Of a stretch of DNA of 44,140 nucleotides, positions 5,555 through 12,371 are shown in pieces; positions within the stretch are counted from its first letter, which is position 1; the number at the start of each line of letters is the position of its first letter. The notes under the pieces were generated by a model. It saw nothing but the letters and a program-made list of their open reading frames with translations, was not told where the DNA came from and did no database searches. Source of the DNA: a virus; the IMG/VR virus record IMGVR_UViG_3300031566_000102, positions 1 through 44,140 of that record; one strand, 5' to 3'. The position numbers and the translations under genes were made by a program.

Positions 5555-6298
5555 ATGAAATTAATAAATGACCATTTTCAAAATCGTAAACAATACAATA
5601 TACCAAAAGCACAGCTTGTTTTAGCCGATATCCCCTATAATCTAGGAAACAATGCATACGCTAGCAATCCTATGTGGTATAAGGATGGCGATAACAAAAA
5701 TGGAGAAAGTAAATTAGCCGGAAAACAATTTTTTGACACGGATAAGAATTTCAATCTTAATGAATTTTTCCATTTTTGCAATAAGTTGATTAGACCCGAA
5801 CCAAAAGAAGTTGGAAAAGCTGGGTGTATGATTGTATTTTGCTCATTTGAACAACAATTTACGCTAATTGAAATAGCAAAAAAATATGGATTTCAAAAAT
5901 ATATCCCTTTGAGTTTTTATAAAAATTATAGTCCGCAAGTTCTAAAAGCTAACATGAGAATTGTTGGAAACACAGAATACGCTCTATTATTTTACAGAGA
6001 TAAACTACCAAAATTTAACAATAAAGGAAGGATGGTATTCAATTCTCTTCCTTACGAAAGGGATACACAAACAGAAAAAATCCATCCAACACAAAAATCT
6101 ATACACCTTTTAAAATTTCTAATTGAGTTATTCACTGATGATGGGGATGTTGTGATTGACCCTTGTGCTGGTAGTGGTTCAACTTTATTGGCTAGTGAAA
6201 TGTTGGGTAGAAAATCGTATGGTTTTGAAATTAAGAAAGAATTTTGTAAAATGTTTGATGAAAAATTATCAAAAAATATACAAGTGAATTTAATTTAG
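5555..6298 (+). CDS. DNA methyltransferase, probably N6-adenine, beta class
   Basis: The 247-aa protein has the catalytic motif IV near the N-terminus (ADIPYNLG, DIPY at residues 25-28). The SAM-binding motif I is near the C-terminus (DPCAGSGSTLLAS, about 202-214), preceded by HPTQKS. This permuted order (IV before I) defines beta-class enzymes such as CcrM. No restriction endonuclease is adjacent, so it is probably a solitary modification enzyme protecting phage DNA or altering regulation. Its recognition sequence cannot be read from the protein. CcrM-type GANTC methylation would suit an alphaproteobacterial host, but is unproven. Confidence 0.88.
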   Translation: MKLINDHFQNRKQYNIPKAQLVLADIPYNLGNNAYASNPMWYKDGDNKNGESKLAGKQFFDTDKNFNLNEFFHFCNKLIRPEPKEVGKAGCMIVFCSFEQQFTLIEIAKKYGFQKYIPLSFYKNYSPQVLKANMRIVGNTEYALLFYRDKLPKFNNKGRMVFNSLPYERDTQTEKIHPTQKSIHLLKFLIELFTDDGDVVIDPCAGSGSTLLASEMLGRKSYGFEIKKEFCKMFDEKLSKNIQVNLI

Positions 6299-6345
6299 TT
6301 AGTTATAAGGGAGATAAAAGCTTTAATAATAAAAAGGAGTTTATC

Positions 6346-6471
6346 ATGAAAAACTATTATACTATTAAAAAAATTTCAGATTTTGACTTATCATTCTCTG
6401 TTTTAGTCACTTATCAAAAACGCTGGTGGTGGTTTGACAAGGTCGTATATACTAGGTTAATTAGAAACTAA
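6346..6471 (+). CDS. Small basic protein, 41 aa
   Basis: AAAAAGGAG lies eight bases before the ATG. The product starts MKNYYTIKKISDFDLSFSVL and ends in a basic, Trp-rich stretch (KRWWWFDKVVYTRLIRN). No domain is recognised. The strong RBS and spacing make a real gene likely despite its length. A promoter for the following region begins 20 bases downstream of its stop. Confidence 0.55.
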   Translation: MKNYYTIKKISDFDLSFSVLVTYQKRWWWFDKVVYTRLIRN

Positions 6472-6490
6472 AAAAAAGTGAAAAAAGTTC

Positions 6491-6520
6491 TTGACTTTGT
6501 GGTAGTGTTTGTGGTAGTAT
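6491..6520 (+). promoter_or_regulatory. Promoter before the structured leader of the Gly-rich gene region
   Basis: TTGACT (6491-6496), 18 bp, then TAGTAT (6515-6520). The predicted start near 6527 falls at the first base of a 7-bp stem half (6528-6534). Confidence 0.55.
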
Positions 6521-6527
6521 ATTGGAG

Positions 6528-6639
6528 GAGCAGTTGAACTAAACAGGCTAGACCGGCAATAAAACGTAGCGCCTCATTAGTTGTTTAACAAGTTACATTT
6601 TAAGGCATTAAGATTTTAACAACATTAAACCTACTGCTC
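6528..6639 (+). promoter_or_regulatory. Structured 5' leader RNA, about 112 nt
   Basis: GAGCAGT (6528-6534) pairs perfectly with ACTGCTC (6633-6639), closing a domain of about 98 nt. Inside are further complementary segments: AACTAA (from about 6538) with TTAGTT (about 6579), and GTTGTT with AACAAC. It ends about 30 bases before the ATG at 6672 and holds no ORF. It could be a translational control element or a small RNA. I do not recognise a known riboswitch. Confidence 0.4.
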
Positions 6640-6671
6640 TATTTATATTAATAATAAAAAGGAAACGGAAA

Positions 6672-6992
6672 ATGAGTGAAGAAATAGAAATAAATGGCGA
6701 AAAATACATAAAGAAATCTTGCATAACAGATTTTGAGCCTAGTACTGTTAGGATAGCTGTTTTAAATAGAGGCTGGATTGTTATTGGGAGAGTTAGCCAA
6801 AAAAAGAATAAAACATTTATTAGCAACGCTTCTATTATCCGAAAGTGGGGTACTACAAAAGGATTGGGAGAGTTAGCCGAATTTGGCGTGCTTAATAACA
6901 CTATTCTAGATAAATGCAATGATATTGAAGTAGAGACAATAAATGTAGTCTTACTTATGAATTGTAATAAAGACAGTTGGAAAAATGTCTAA
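6672..6992 (+). CDS. Conserved phage hypothetical protein (DUF6948-like), 106 aa
   Basis: An AAAAAGGAAACGG site precedes the ATG. The protein contains an IVIGRVSQ strand region and the motif NASIIRKWGTTKGLGELA (about residues 52-69). From memory this resembles small beta-rich phage proteins of the DUF6948 type; the assignment is tentative. Its last eight bases overlap the start of the first Gly-rich gene (ATGTCTAA), so the two are probably translationally coupled. The molecular function is not known. Confidence 0.65.
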   Translation: MSEEIEINGEKYIKKSCITDFEPSTVRIAVLNRGWIVIGRVSQKKNKTFISNASIIRKWGTTKGLGELAEFGVLNNTILDKCNDIEVETINVVLLMNCNKDSWKNV

Positions 6993-7302
6993 AATGTCTA
7001 ATTTTAACAAAGAACACAATTCATTCACTGGCTATGGCAATGGTTATGGAAATGGCAATGGCGATGGCTATGGCGGAAACGGCTATGGCGATGGCGATGG
7101 CGATGGCAATGGCGGAAATGGCAATGGATATGGCGATGGCAATGGCGATGGCTATGGCGATGGCTATGGCTATGGCGATTGCGATGGCGGAAATGGTTAT
7201 GGTTATGGTTATGGCGATGGCGGAAACGGCTATGGCGATGGCTATTGCGGAAATGGAAGTGGCAATGGCTATGGCGATGGCGATGGCTATGGCGATGGTT
7301 GA
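6985..7302 (+). CDS. Gly-rich low-complexity protein, copy 1 (105 aa)
   Basis: After the leader MSKMSNFNKE the protein is nearly pure alternating Gly-X with X being Tyr, Asn or Asp, occasionally broken by GG or a Cys. It would be disordered or a glycine-rich helix. There is no signal peptide. It overlaps the preceding gene by eight bases and has a weak RBS. Two further copies follow. The DNA is a run of GGNNAT hexamers, so other frames are also open; this frame is preferred because each copy has its own ATG, a conserved leader and a stop on the operon strand. Function unknown. Confidence 0.55.
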   Translation: MSKMSNFNKEHNSFTGYGNGYGNGNGDGYGGNGYGDGDGDGNGGNGNGYGDGNGDGYGDGYGYGDCDGGNGYGYGYGDGGNGYGDGYCGNGSGNGYGDGDGYGDG

Positions 7303-7311
7303 AACAATAAA

Positions 7312-7584
7312 ATGTCTAAAATGTCTAATTTTAACAAAGAATACAATCATTCAATAGTTAGCGGCAATGGCTATGGAAATGGCTATGGCTATGGCTATGG
7401 CGATGGCGGAAACGGCGATGGCGATGGCTATTGCGGAAATGGAAGTGGCAATGGCTATGGCGATGGCGATGGAAATGGCGGAAATGGCTATGGCGATGGC
7501 GATGGCGATGGAAATGGCGGAAATGGCAATGGCTATGGAAATGGCTATGGCGATGGCGATGGAAATGGCTATGGCGATGGTTGA
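7312..7584 (+). CDS. Gly-rich low-complexity protein, copy 2 (90 aa)
   Basis: This is a tandem copy of the gene at 6985 with the same leader (MSKMSNFNKEYN) and a different arrangement of GY, GN and GD dipeptides. It starts nine bases after the previous stop, with no clear RBS, so it depends on reinitiation if translated. The leader DNA is nearly identical to copies 1 and 3, and the hexamer tracts differ in length and order. This points to duplication followed by slippage or recombination. Confidence 0.55.
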   Translation: MSKMSNFNKEYNHSIVSGNGYGNGYGYGYGDGGNGDGDGYCGNGSGNGYGDGDGNGGNGYGDGDGDGNGGNGNGYGNGYGDGDGNGYGDG

Positions 7585-7593
7585 AACAATAAA

Positions 7594-7872
7594 ATGTCTA
7601 AAATGTCTAATTTTAACAAAGAATACAATCATTCAGTAACAACCAGCGGCTACGGCTACGGCTACGGCAATGGCGATGTCTATGGCGATGGCTATGGCGA
7701 TGGCGATGGCTATGGCAATGGCAATGGCTATGGAAATGGCTATGACGGAAATGGCAATGGCAATGGCAATGGCGATGGCTATGGAAATGGCGGAAATGGC
7801 GATGGAAATGGCGATGGCGATGGCGATGGAAATGGCAATGGCAATGGCGATGGCGATGGCAATAAAAATTAG
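7594..7872 (+). CDS. Gly-rich low-complexity protein, copy 3 (92 aa)
   Basis: This is the third tandem copy, with leader MSKMSNFNKEYNHS, a short TTSGYGYGYG stretch, and then Gly-Asn/Asp/Tyr dipeptides ending NKN. It begins nine bases after copy 2 stops. Its last residues leave the repeat and are followed by the ribbon-helix-helix gene. The role is unknown. Acidic/aromatic Gly-rich chains can phase separate or bind metal, but nothing here shows that. Confidence 0.55.
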   Translation: MSKMSNFNKEYNHSVTTSGYGYGYGNGDVYGDGYGDGDGYGNGNGYGNGYDGNGNGNGNGDGYGNGGNGDGNGDGDGDGNGNGNGDGDGNKN

Positions 7873-7888
7873 AGGTATAAAATAAACA

Positions 7889-8062
7889 ATGAAAAAAGAC
7901 AAAGACACAGACTTACACATCAGAACAGAAATGAAAACTAGGCTTAAGGCTATCGCCGATAGGCTAGATACTACAATGACTAAAATAGTAGCACCCCTTA
8001 TAGAACAAGAGGTAAAGAGGAGAGAAAAGAAAGTAAATAAAATGAACAACGAAAAGGATTAA
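7889..8062 (+). CDS. Ribbon-helix-helix (Arc/CopG-like) protein, 57 aa
   Basis: The pattern DLHIRTEMKTRLKAIADRL, then TMTKIVAPLIEQEVKRRE, fits a ribbon-helix-helix domain. It has one beta strand (LHIRT), helix A (about residues 14-26) and helix B (about 30-44), followed by a basic tail. RHH proteins bind DNA as dimers and often autoregulate. Possible sites include palindromes in this genome, but none can be assigned. It follows the Gly-rich genes by 16 bases and precedes the next gene by two. Confidence 0.65.
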   Translation: MKKDKDTDLHIRTEMKTRLKAIADRLDTTMTKIVAPLIEQEVKRREKKVNKMNNEKD

Positions 8063-8064
8063 TT

Positions 8065-8391
8065 ATGTACGCAAAGAAATATTGGAATAAAGACTGTATA
8101 GATTGGAAAGAATTTTACTGTCAATGCAAGGAATTTTTAGATTTTAACGCAGAAGATTGTTGCACTAGAGATGATTTTTTTCAAAAATGTCATCCTAGCA
8201 AAATCGATGCTTACGATTTTTTACAATCACAAGAAGAGTTTGACGAGCTTATAATTAACATGGCATCCCCAAAAGATGCGGAGTTGATAGAAGATAAGTG
8301 TAAGGAGATATATGAACAGGCTTACTGCGATGCTATAGATGAATGCGAAGAAGAAGGAATTTGGGACTGGAGTGAAGATGAGCAATATTGA
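8065..8391 (+). CDS. Acidic hypothetical protein, 108 aa
   Basis: The gene starts two bases after the RHH gene. GAAAAGGATTAATT supplies a purine-rich site. The product is strongly acidic and Cys-rich in its N-terminal half (FYCQCKEFLDFNAEDCC). It ends in an acidic/Trp tail (ECEEEGIWDWSEDE). Its 3' end overlaps the start of the exonuclease gene. No family is recognised. A DNA mimic or nuclease modulator is conceivable from charge and position only. Confidence 0.55.
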   Translation: MYAKKYWNKDCIDWKEFYCQCKEFLDFNAEDCCTRDDFFQKCHPSKIDAYDFLQSQEEFDELIINMASPKDAELIEDKCKEIYEQAYCDAIDECEEEGIWDWSEDEQY

Positions 8392-9556
8392 AACAGAGAA
8401 ACAACAATGGCATGCTGAACGCCGTAAGATAGTAGGTGCTTCTGAAATATCGCCTGTGATACGAGCAACTTCAAGCGAGGAAGATATTAAAAAAGCCATG
8501 GGCGAGTCTACTAAAGACTTCATGGAGTCAAAAGATTTTTTGACAGCTTATGAAAGCTACCACATTAAGAAAGGAACTCTTGAAAGTAAACCATTTTGTC
8601 CGATCATGTCAGAGTTTGGGCATAAGATGGAGAAGTTTGCGGAAATGTATTTTAATAATTTCTTAGATATTTGCAAGGTAGTACATCAACCTCAAAAAGT
8701 TCTCAATTCAACGCTTCATAAATTGGCTGGTTATACACCTGATATTCTCGGTGAATTTATAAAAGATACAGATTTTAGAGGGTACGCAGTAAGTGCGGGC
8801 GAAAAGTTTGTTTTAGAAGTCAAAACCTATGATTATTTCATGGCTAAGAAAGATGATATAAACTCCAATGGTAGTAAATGGGGTTATATCATGCAAAACC
8901 AATACCAAGTATGGCAAGAACAAGCGCGCGATAAAAACTATAAATGGGGAATTATCGCGCACATCGTACCGCTTAAAGCTGATTACAATAACGATTTTTA
9001 CAAAGGAAAGGCTTGTTTATGTTGTGATAACATCGCGAACGGTGGCTATAAAAAACTTCAAGAATGGTATGATATTAATATTTGGGTTTACCCCATCTAC
9101 GAGTCATTGCATCCATTATTTTTGAATGCTCTTAATGTTTGGGATAACATGTTGCAAAATGATATTGAACCTGAACCTGATTTTTTGCGGGATAAATCAA
9201 GTATGGCTAAACTTTTTAGAGAAAATATGCCAGAAATTAAATCACATTGTAAAATAAAATATGGTATTGATGACGGTGTTATTCCTATAGATAAGCTAGA
9301 AAAAGACGCAATAAATATTTATGATGATGCTAATATTTTCTATGAAACTGCAAGCGAGTATAAAAGATTGGGCGACAAACTTTCTGAATTTAAAACAAGG
9401 CACTTTGCATTTTTTAAACGTGTTGGAATTATAGGAATTGATGGGAAGAATTGGACAATAAAAGGTAGTGCGTCTGGATGTTCAGCTACAGTAAATTGTC
9501 AATTTAAGAACTATGAAGAAATGCAAAAAGGAGTTATAGCAAGTGATAAATGTTGA
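8378..9556 (+). CDS. YqaJ-type viral recombinase / lambda-type 5'-3' exonuclease
   Basis: The start at 8378 has GGAGTGAAG upstream and overlaps the previous gene; the upstream ATG at 8339 is less likely. The 392-aa protein shows the YqaJ signature: WHAERRKIVGASE (11-23), G81-x3-E85, TPD (120-122), the catalytic E-x-K in LEVKT (146-150), and QNQYQ near 173-177. These form a PD-(D/E)XK active site needing Mg2+. The enzyme should resect dsDNA ends to expose 3' ssDNA for the RecT-like annealase encoded next, giving a two-part recombination system. Confidence 0.85.
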   Translation: MSNIETEKQQWHAERRKIVGASEISPVIRATSSEEDIKKAMGESTKDFMESKDFLTAYESYHIKKGTLESKPFCPIMSEFGHKMEKFAEMYFNNFLDICKVVHQPQKVLNSTLHKLAGYTPDILGEFIKDTDFRGYAVSAGEKFVLEVKTYDYFMAKKDDINSNGSKWGYIMQNQYQVWQEQARDKNYKWGIIAHIVPLKADYNNDFYKGKACLCCDNIANGGYKKLQEWYDINIWVYPIYESLHPLFLNALNVWDNMLQNDIEPEPDFLRDKSSMAKLFRENMPEIKSHCKIKYGIDDGVIPIDKLEKDAINIYDDANIFYETASEYKRLGDKLSEFKTRHFAFFKRVGIIGIDGKNWTIKGSASGCSATVNCQFKNYEEMQKGVIASDKC

Positions 9557-9580
9557 TTGTTTAAATTTATAGTTTATAAT
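9553..9580 (+). promoter_or_regulatory. Promoter of recT
   Basis: TTGATT (9553-9558), 16 bp, then a perfect TATAAT (9575-9580). The start predicted near 9587 coincides with the first base of the pseudoknot. It lies between the exonuclease and recT genes, giving recT its own transcript. Confidence 0.6.
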
Positions 9581-9586
9581 TATAAA

Positions 9587-9624
9587 CGGGGTAGTTCTCA
9601 ACACCTATCCCGCCTTGTGTTGAG
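9587..9624 (+). promoter_or_regulatory. Compact H-type pseudoknot in recT 5' leader
   Basis: Stem 1 is CGGGGTAG (9587-9594) with CTATCCCG (9605-9612), 8 bp with one G-U. Stem 2 is CTCAACAC (9597-9604) with GTGTTGAG (9617-9624), 8 bp perfect. Loops are 2, 0 and 4 nt, the classic H-type layout with coaxial stems. It spans the very start of the predicted transcript. The recT RBS (AAAAGG) and ATG follow 25 bases later. Autoregulation by the ssDNA-binding RecT is an attractive inference. Confidence 0.7.
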
Positions 9625-9649
9625 TTATTAATAAATAAAAGGTTACAAA

Positions 9650-10438
9650 ATGGAAAATGCACAGTTAACTATTACAGATAATAAAGACGAAGTAAAACAA
9701 GCAGGCTCTTTAACGAATGCAATAGCAAATAAATATTTACAAAATGGAAATGTTGATAGTGGAAAAGCCCTCGCAATAGCTAGTAGTGTTGTCGCAACTA
9801 TAAAAGCAAATAGTTATTTAATGGATTTAGTAAAGCAAAATATGGATTGTACGATTGATTGTATTAATCAAGCAATAAGTTTAGGATTAACAATAGATGC
9901 AAATCAATATTGTTGGCTAGTGCCTTATAAATGTAAAGAAGGCAATCAGTGGATTACTAAAATTCAATTACAAATCGGATACAAAGGTTACATTTACAAA
10001 ATAAATAAAGCTTTTCCTAACACTAAAGTTCAAGCCGTGCTTGTTTATAAAGGTGATGAAATTTCAATAAGTAAAGTAAATAATAACGATGTTGTAAATC
10101 ATAAAAAGTGTAGTAACCCGTTCATTGAAAAAAAAGATTGTGATATAGAAGGTGTTTATTGTATTATTCACTTTCAAAATGGCATGAGCTTTGTTGAAAC
10201 CATGAGTCGTAACGAAATTGATTTAATAAAATCAAAAAGCAAAACAAAAGATGGCGGAGTTTGGGCTGAATTTTATGGAGAAATGGCGAAAAAATCCGTG
10301 ATACGTAGAGCTTGTAAATCTTTATTCCCTTCTGAATTAGCTGATTTAAACACTATTGACAATGAGCAATACGAAATGGTACAGCCAAAAACAAAGGGGC
10401 TTGACGACCTTAATAACGAAATGAAAATCGGGAGTTGA
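9650..10438 (+). CDS. recT: RecT-family single-strand annealing protein
   Basis: The 262-aa protein has typical RecT length and features: the helical GKALAIASSVVATIKANSYLM region (about 38-58), CINQAISLGL (71-80), the core IQLQIGYKGYI (105-115), and FYGEMAKKSVIRRACKSLFP near the C-terminal third. It should coat ssDNA made by the YqaJ exonuclease and anneal complementary strands, supporting phage recombination and concatemer formation. It has its own promoter and a pseudoknot leader. Its stop is followed at once by the next gene's ATG. Confidence 0.9.
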   Translation: MENAQLTITDNKDEVKQAGSLTNAIANKYLQNGNVDSGKALAIASSVVATIKANSYLMDLVKQNMDCTIDCINQAISLGLTIDANQYCWLVPYKCKEGNQWITKIQLQIGYKGYIYKINKAFPNTKVQAVLVYKGDEISISKVNNNDVVNHKKCSNPFIEKKDCDIEGVYCIIHFQNGMSFVETMSRNEIDLIKSKSKTKDGGVWAEFYGEMAKKSVIRRACKSLFPSELADLNTIDNEQYEMVQPKTKGLDDLNNEMKIGS

Positions 10439-10439
10439 T

Positions 10440-10817
10440 ATGAAAAGAAATATAACTGTAATTATTATTATTGCTACATTATGCTTAGAACCAGTAACGG
10501 CTTTTTCTAGAGTTAGAAGTGGTGGTTTTTCAAGAAGTCGTTCGTATTCAAAACCATCTAGCTATAAGAAAACTACTACAACAAAGAATGCAACTATTAA
10601 AAAAGCCACAATTAAAAAAGAGAAAACTGTTAGACCTGAAAAGAAAAAAGTTGTTAAAAAATCAGTAGTAGACAAAGTAGTTACACAAAAGACACCACCA
10701 CAAAGCAACTTTTGGAGAAATATGTTTTTAATAAATTGGATAATGGGCAGTACCCATAAAAACAATCAAGAGGAATGTATTGATAAGAATTGTAGTAAAG
10801 ATAAAACTAACAAATAA
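10440..10817 (+). CDS. Exported, Lys-rich hypothetical protein, 125 aa
   Basis: An N-terminal signal-like segment (KRNITVIIIIATLCLEPVTAFS, about residues 2-23) has a plausible cleavage site after VTA. The mature part is Ser/Arg/Lys-rich and very basic (SGGFSRSRSYS, then KKTTTTKNATIKKATIKKE), and ends with two Cys (ECIDKNCSK). It starts one base after recT. No family is recognised. It is likely periplasmic or surface-bound and binds something acidic, but this is inference. Confidence 0.55.
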   Translation: MKRNITVIIIIATLCLEPVTAFSRVRSGGFSRSRSYSKPSSYKKTTTTKNATIKKATIKKEKTVRPEKKKVVKKSVVDKVVTQKTPPQSNFWRNMFLINWIMGSTHKNNQEECIDKNCSKDKTNK

Positions 10818-10827
10818 GGAGTAAACT

Positions 10828-11070
10828 ATGGAAGAAAAAATTGATATCCAACTTAAAAAACTGATTGAAAATATTGAACGTCTTGAAGATGAAAAAAACG
10901 AAATTTCTAATCAGATTTCAGATGTTTATAAAGAAGCAAAAGGAAGTGGTTTTAATACTAAAATTATGAAAAAACTTATTGCTTTGAGAAAAAAAGATAA
11001 AGAGGAGCTACAAGAGGAAGATTTTCTTTTAAAAACTTATGCAGAAGCTTTACAAATGGAATTATTTTAA
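10828..11070 (+). CDS. gapR: GapR-like DUF2312 nucleoid-associated protein, 80 aa
   Basis: Nearly the whole protein matches the DUF2312/GapR pattern: [54 protein letters not shown], and LLKTYAEAL. GapR of Caulobacter forms a coiled-coil tetramer that clamps overtwisted AT-rich DNA ahead of polymerases and stimulates gyrase and topoisomerase IV. A phage copy could aid replication of AT-rich DNA or compete with the host protein. It has a good RBS (AAGGAG) and is the last gene before a terminator. Homologues are largely alphaproteobacterial, the main host clue. Confidence 0.88.
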   Translation: MEEKIDIQLKKLIENIERLEDEKNEISNQISDVYKEAKGSGFNTKIMKKLIALRKKDKEELQEEDFLLKTYAEALQMELF

Positions 11071-11126
11071 TTGTATATTAAAATTAATTCAATTATAATA
11101 AAGATACCTTTTAATTAATTAATATT

Positions 11127-11154
11127 AAGCCCCTTCTCATTCGGGGGCTTTTTT
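11127..11154 (+). terminator. Intrinsic terminator of the early operon
   Basis: AAGCCCC (11127-11133) pairs with GGGGCTT (11144-11150), with a short loop and a run of T at 11149-11154. It lies 56 bases after the GapR-like gene. Confidence 0.85.
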
Positions 11155-11182
11155 AATATATGATATTACCAATTATAAAAAA

Positions 11183-11803
11183 ATGCCTTTCAGTTGGACA
11201 AAACAAAATATAGATTTTTTAAAAGAAAACTATCCAGATAAAGGTAACAAGTGGTGTTGTGAAAAATTAAACTTATCATCTTCCCAAATACGATATAAAG
11301 CATCGCACCTTAAACTAACAATAAATAAAGATTCCTTCTTAAATTCAAAACAAGCTAGTATACAAAGGTCTGTGAAAAATTCTAAATTACATGAGTTAGG
11401 AATACTTGGTGGGGGTAATGCTTATTCTAACTGTAAAAGAGGATGGTATGATTATAATGGTAAAAGATATTTTATGCGTAGCCAATGGGAATTGAATTAT
11501 GCATGTTATTTAAACTTCTTAATAAAACAAAAAGAAATATTAGACTGGGAATATGAAGTAGATATATTTCGTTTTACTAAAATAAAACAAGGAGTGGTAA
11601 GCTACAAACCAGATTTTAAAATATATAATAATAACGGTAGTATAGAATACCATGAAGTAAAAGGATGGATGGATTCTAGAAGTAAGACAAAATTAAAAAG
11701 GATGGCAAAATATTACCCTGATATTAAACTAGTCATTATAACTGAAAAAGAATATAATGCTATAGCTAAAAATAAAAATCTTTTTATAGGGTGGTCTGTT
11801 TAA
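11183..11803 (+). CDS. PD-(D/E)XK nuclease with N-terminal HTH, 206 aa
   Basis: Residues 1-50 resemble a Myb/HTH-type module (WTKQNIDFLKENYPDKGNKW, then LNLSSSQIRYKASHLKL). Residues ~90-200 carry a nuclease core: MRSQWELNYACYL, then YKPDFKIYNNNG and YHEVKGWMD, giving E, PD and E-x-K residues, followed by a KLVIITEKEY strand. It could be a homing endonuclease, a junction resolvase or a repair nuclease; context does not decide. It lies after the early terminator with a second nuclease gene overlapping its end. A purine-poor leader suggests weak translation. Confidence 0.65.
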   Translation: MPFSWTKQNIDFLKENYPDKGNKWCCEKLNLSSSQIRYKASHLKLTINKDSFLNSKQASIQRSVKNSKLHELGILGGGNAYSNCKRGWYDYNGKRYFMRSQWELNYACYLNFLIKQKEILDWEYEVDIFRFTKIKQGVVSYKPDFKIYNNNGSIEYHEVKGWMDSRSKTKLKRMAKYYPDIKLVIITEKEYNAIAKNKNLFIGWSV

Positions 11804-12264
11804 ATGCAAAGCATAAAGATAAAAGAATGTTAAAAATTGAATTAAAACTTGATATTGCTTTTAGCAAACTTCATAAAGGCAAAAATTGTCAAATATGCAA
11901 AACCAACAAAGCACAAGACACGCACCATATTTTGGAGCGTAGCGATAAATTGTACAGATGGGATGTAAAGAACGCAATGTTTCTTTGTAGAGATTGCCAC
12001 GATGCTATACACCATAGAGGAGCGGAAAAGCCCCTACCAATGTTTGAAGTTGAAAGCTATAGATTCTACAAAATAAAGAACTGTTTAAGCGATAAAGAGT
12101 TTTTCACAATTAAGGCTTATGAGTTTGGAATAAATATTGAAGATACTGATTTTGAAAAGATTAAATTTTTTCATGAAAGCAAAGCATCAAAAGAATATAG
12201 ACATAAGAAGTGTAGGGAAAATTATCAAAAAAAGAAGTTGTATTTTAAATCTAAGAAAGTATAA
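11791..12264 (+). CDS. HNH-type endonuclease / zinc-binding nuclease
   Basis: The frame opens at GTG 11791 inside the previous gene, but the ATG at 11827 (MLKIELKLD) is as likely; neither has a strong RBS. CQICKTNKAQDTHHILERSD is followed by N-A-M-F-LCRDCHDAIHH. This gives the two CxxC/CxxCH zinc pairs and the HH...N...H active site of HNH nucleases. The C-terminal third is basic and helical, ending KKKLYFKSKKV, fit for DNA binding. Beside the PD-(D/E)XK gene it may form a small mobile nuclease island between the early terminator and the tRNA-like element. Confidence 0.65.
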   Translation: MVCLNAKHKDKRMLKIELKLDIAFSKLHKGKNCQICKTNKAQDTHHILERSDKLYRWDVKNAMFLCRDCHDAIHHRGAEKPLPMFEVESYRFYKIKNCLSDKEFFTIKAYEFGINIEDTDFEKIKFFHESKASKEYRHKKCRENYQKKKLYFKSKKV

Positions 12265-12272
12265 TATATTTT

Positions 12273-12346
12273 GCGGGGTAGAGTAATAATATCTTACTAG
12301 TCTCATAAGCTTGAGATTGAATGGTGCAATTCCGTCCACCCGCCCA
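12273..12346 (+). tRNA. Degenerate initiator-tRNA-like element, anticodon CAT
   Basis: The order GCGGGGTAGAGTA, ..., CTCATAA (anticodon loop, CAT at 12304-12306), ..., GGTGCAATTCC (T arm), ..., CCCGCCCA tracks bacterial initiator tRNA-Met closely over its length. The acceptor keeps GCGGG/CCCGC, U8 and A14. The D loop lacks GG, the anticodon stem has a T-T mismatch and lacks the three G-C pairs of true initiators, and T55 is G. It is probably a decayed or diverged tRNA, or a tRNA mimic. It sits where the early and late transcripts converge. Confidence 0.5.
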
Positions 12347-12371
12347 ATTTAAACATATAAATTTTGAATTA

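Larger units (their letters stand above)
6985..7866 (+). repeat. Triplicated unit with GGNNAT hexanucleotide tracts
   Basis: Three tandem units of roughly 280-330 bp each begin with the direct repeat ATGTCTAAAATGTCTAATTT and continue as GGC/GGA/GGT plus GAT/TAT/AAT hexamers. The tracts differ in length and order between units. This is the most repetitive DNA in the window after the terminal array and should be prone to slippage and assembly error. Confidence 0.85.

Noticed and set aside
6977-7885. Long alternative frames of Met-Ala (plus) and Ile-Ala (minus) over the Gly-rich genes
   Set aside because: They arise because GGNNAT hexamers are open in several frames. Only the Gly frame has a start, conserved leader and stop in every unit on the operon strand. 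The ambiguity is kept as a finding.
9587-9640. recT leader as a preQ1-I riboswitch
   Set aside because: Only a short loop segment is similar. The A-rich tail and its pairing are missing, and the second stem is far longer than in preQ1-I.
11071-11099. Possible promoter TTGTAT-17-TATAAT just before the early terminator (would give a ~50-nt RNA)
   Set aside because: The -35 matches only half the consensus and the region is extremely AT-rich.
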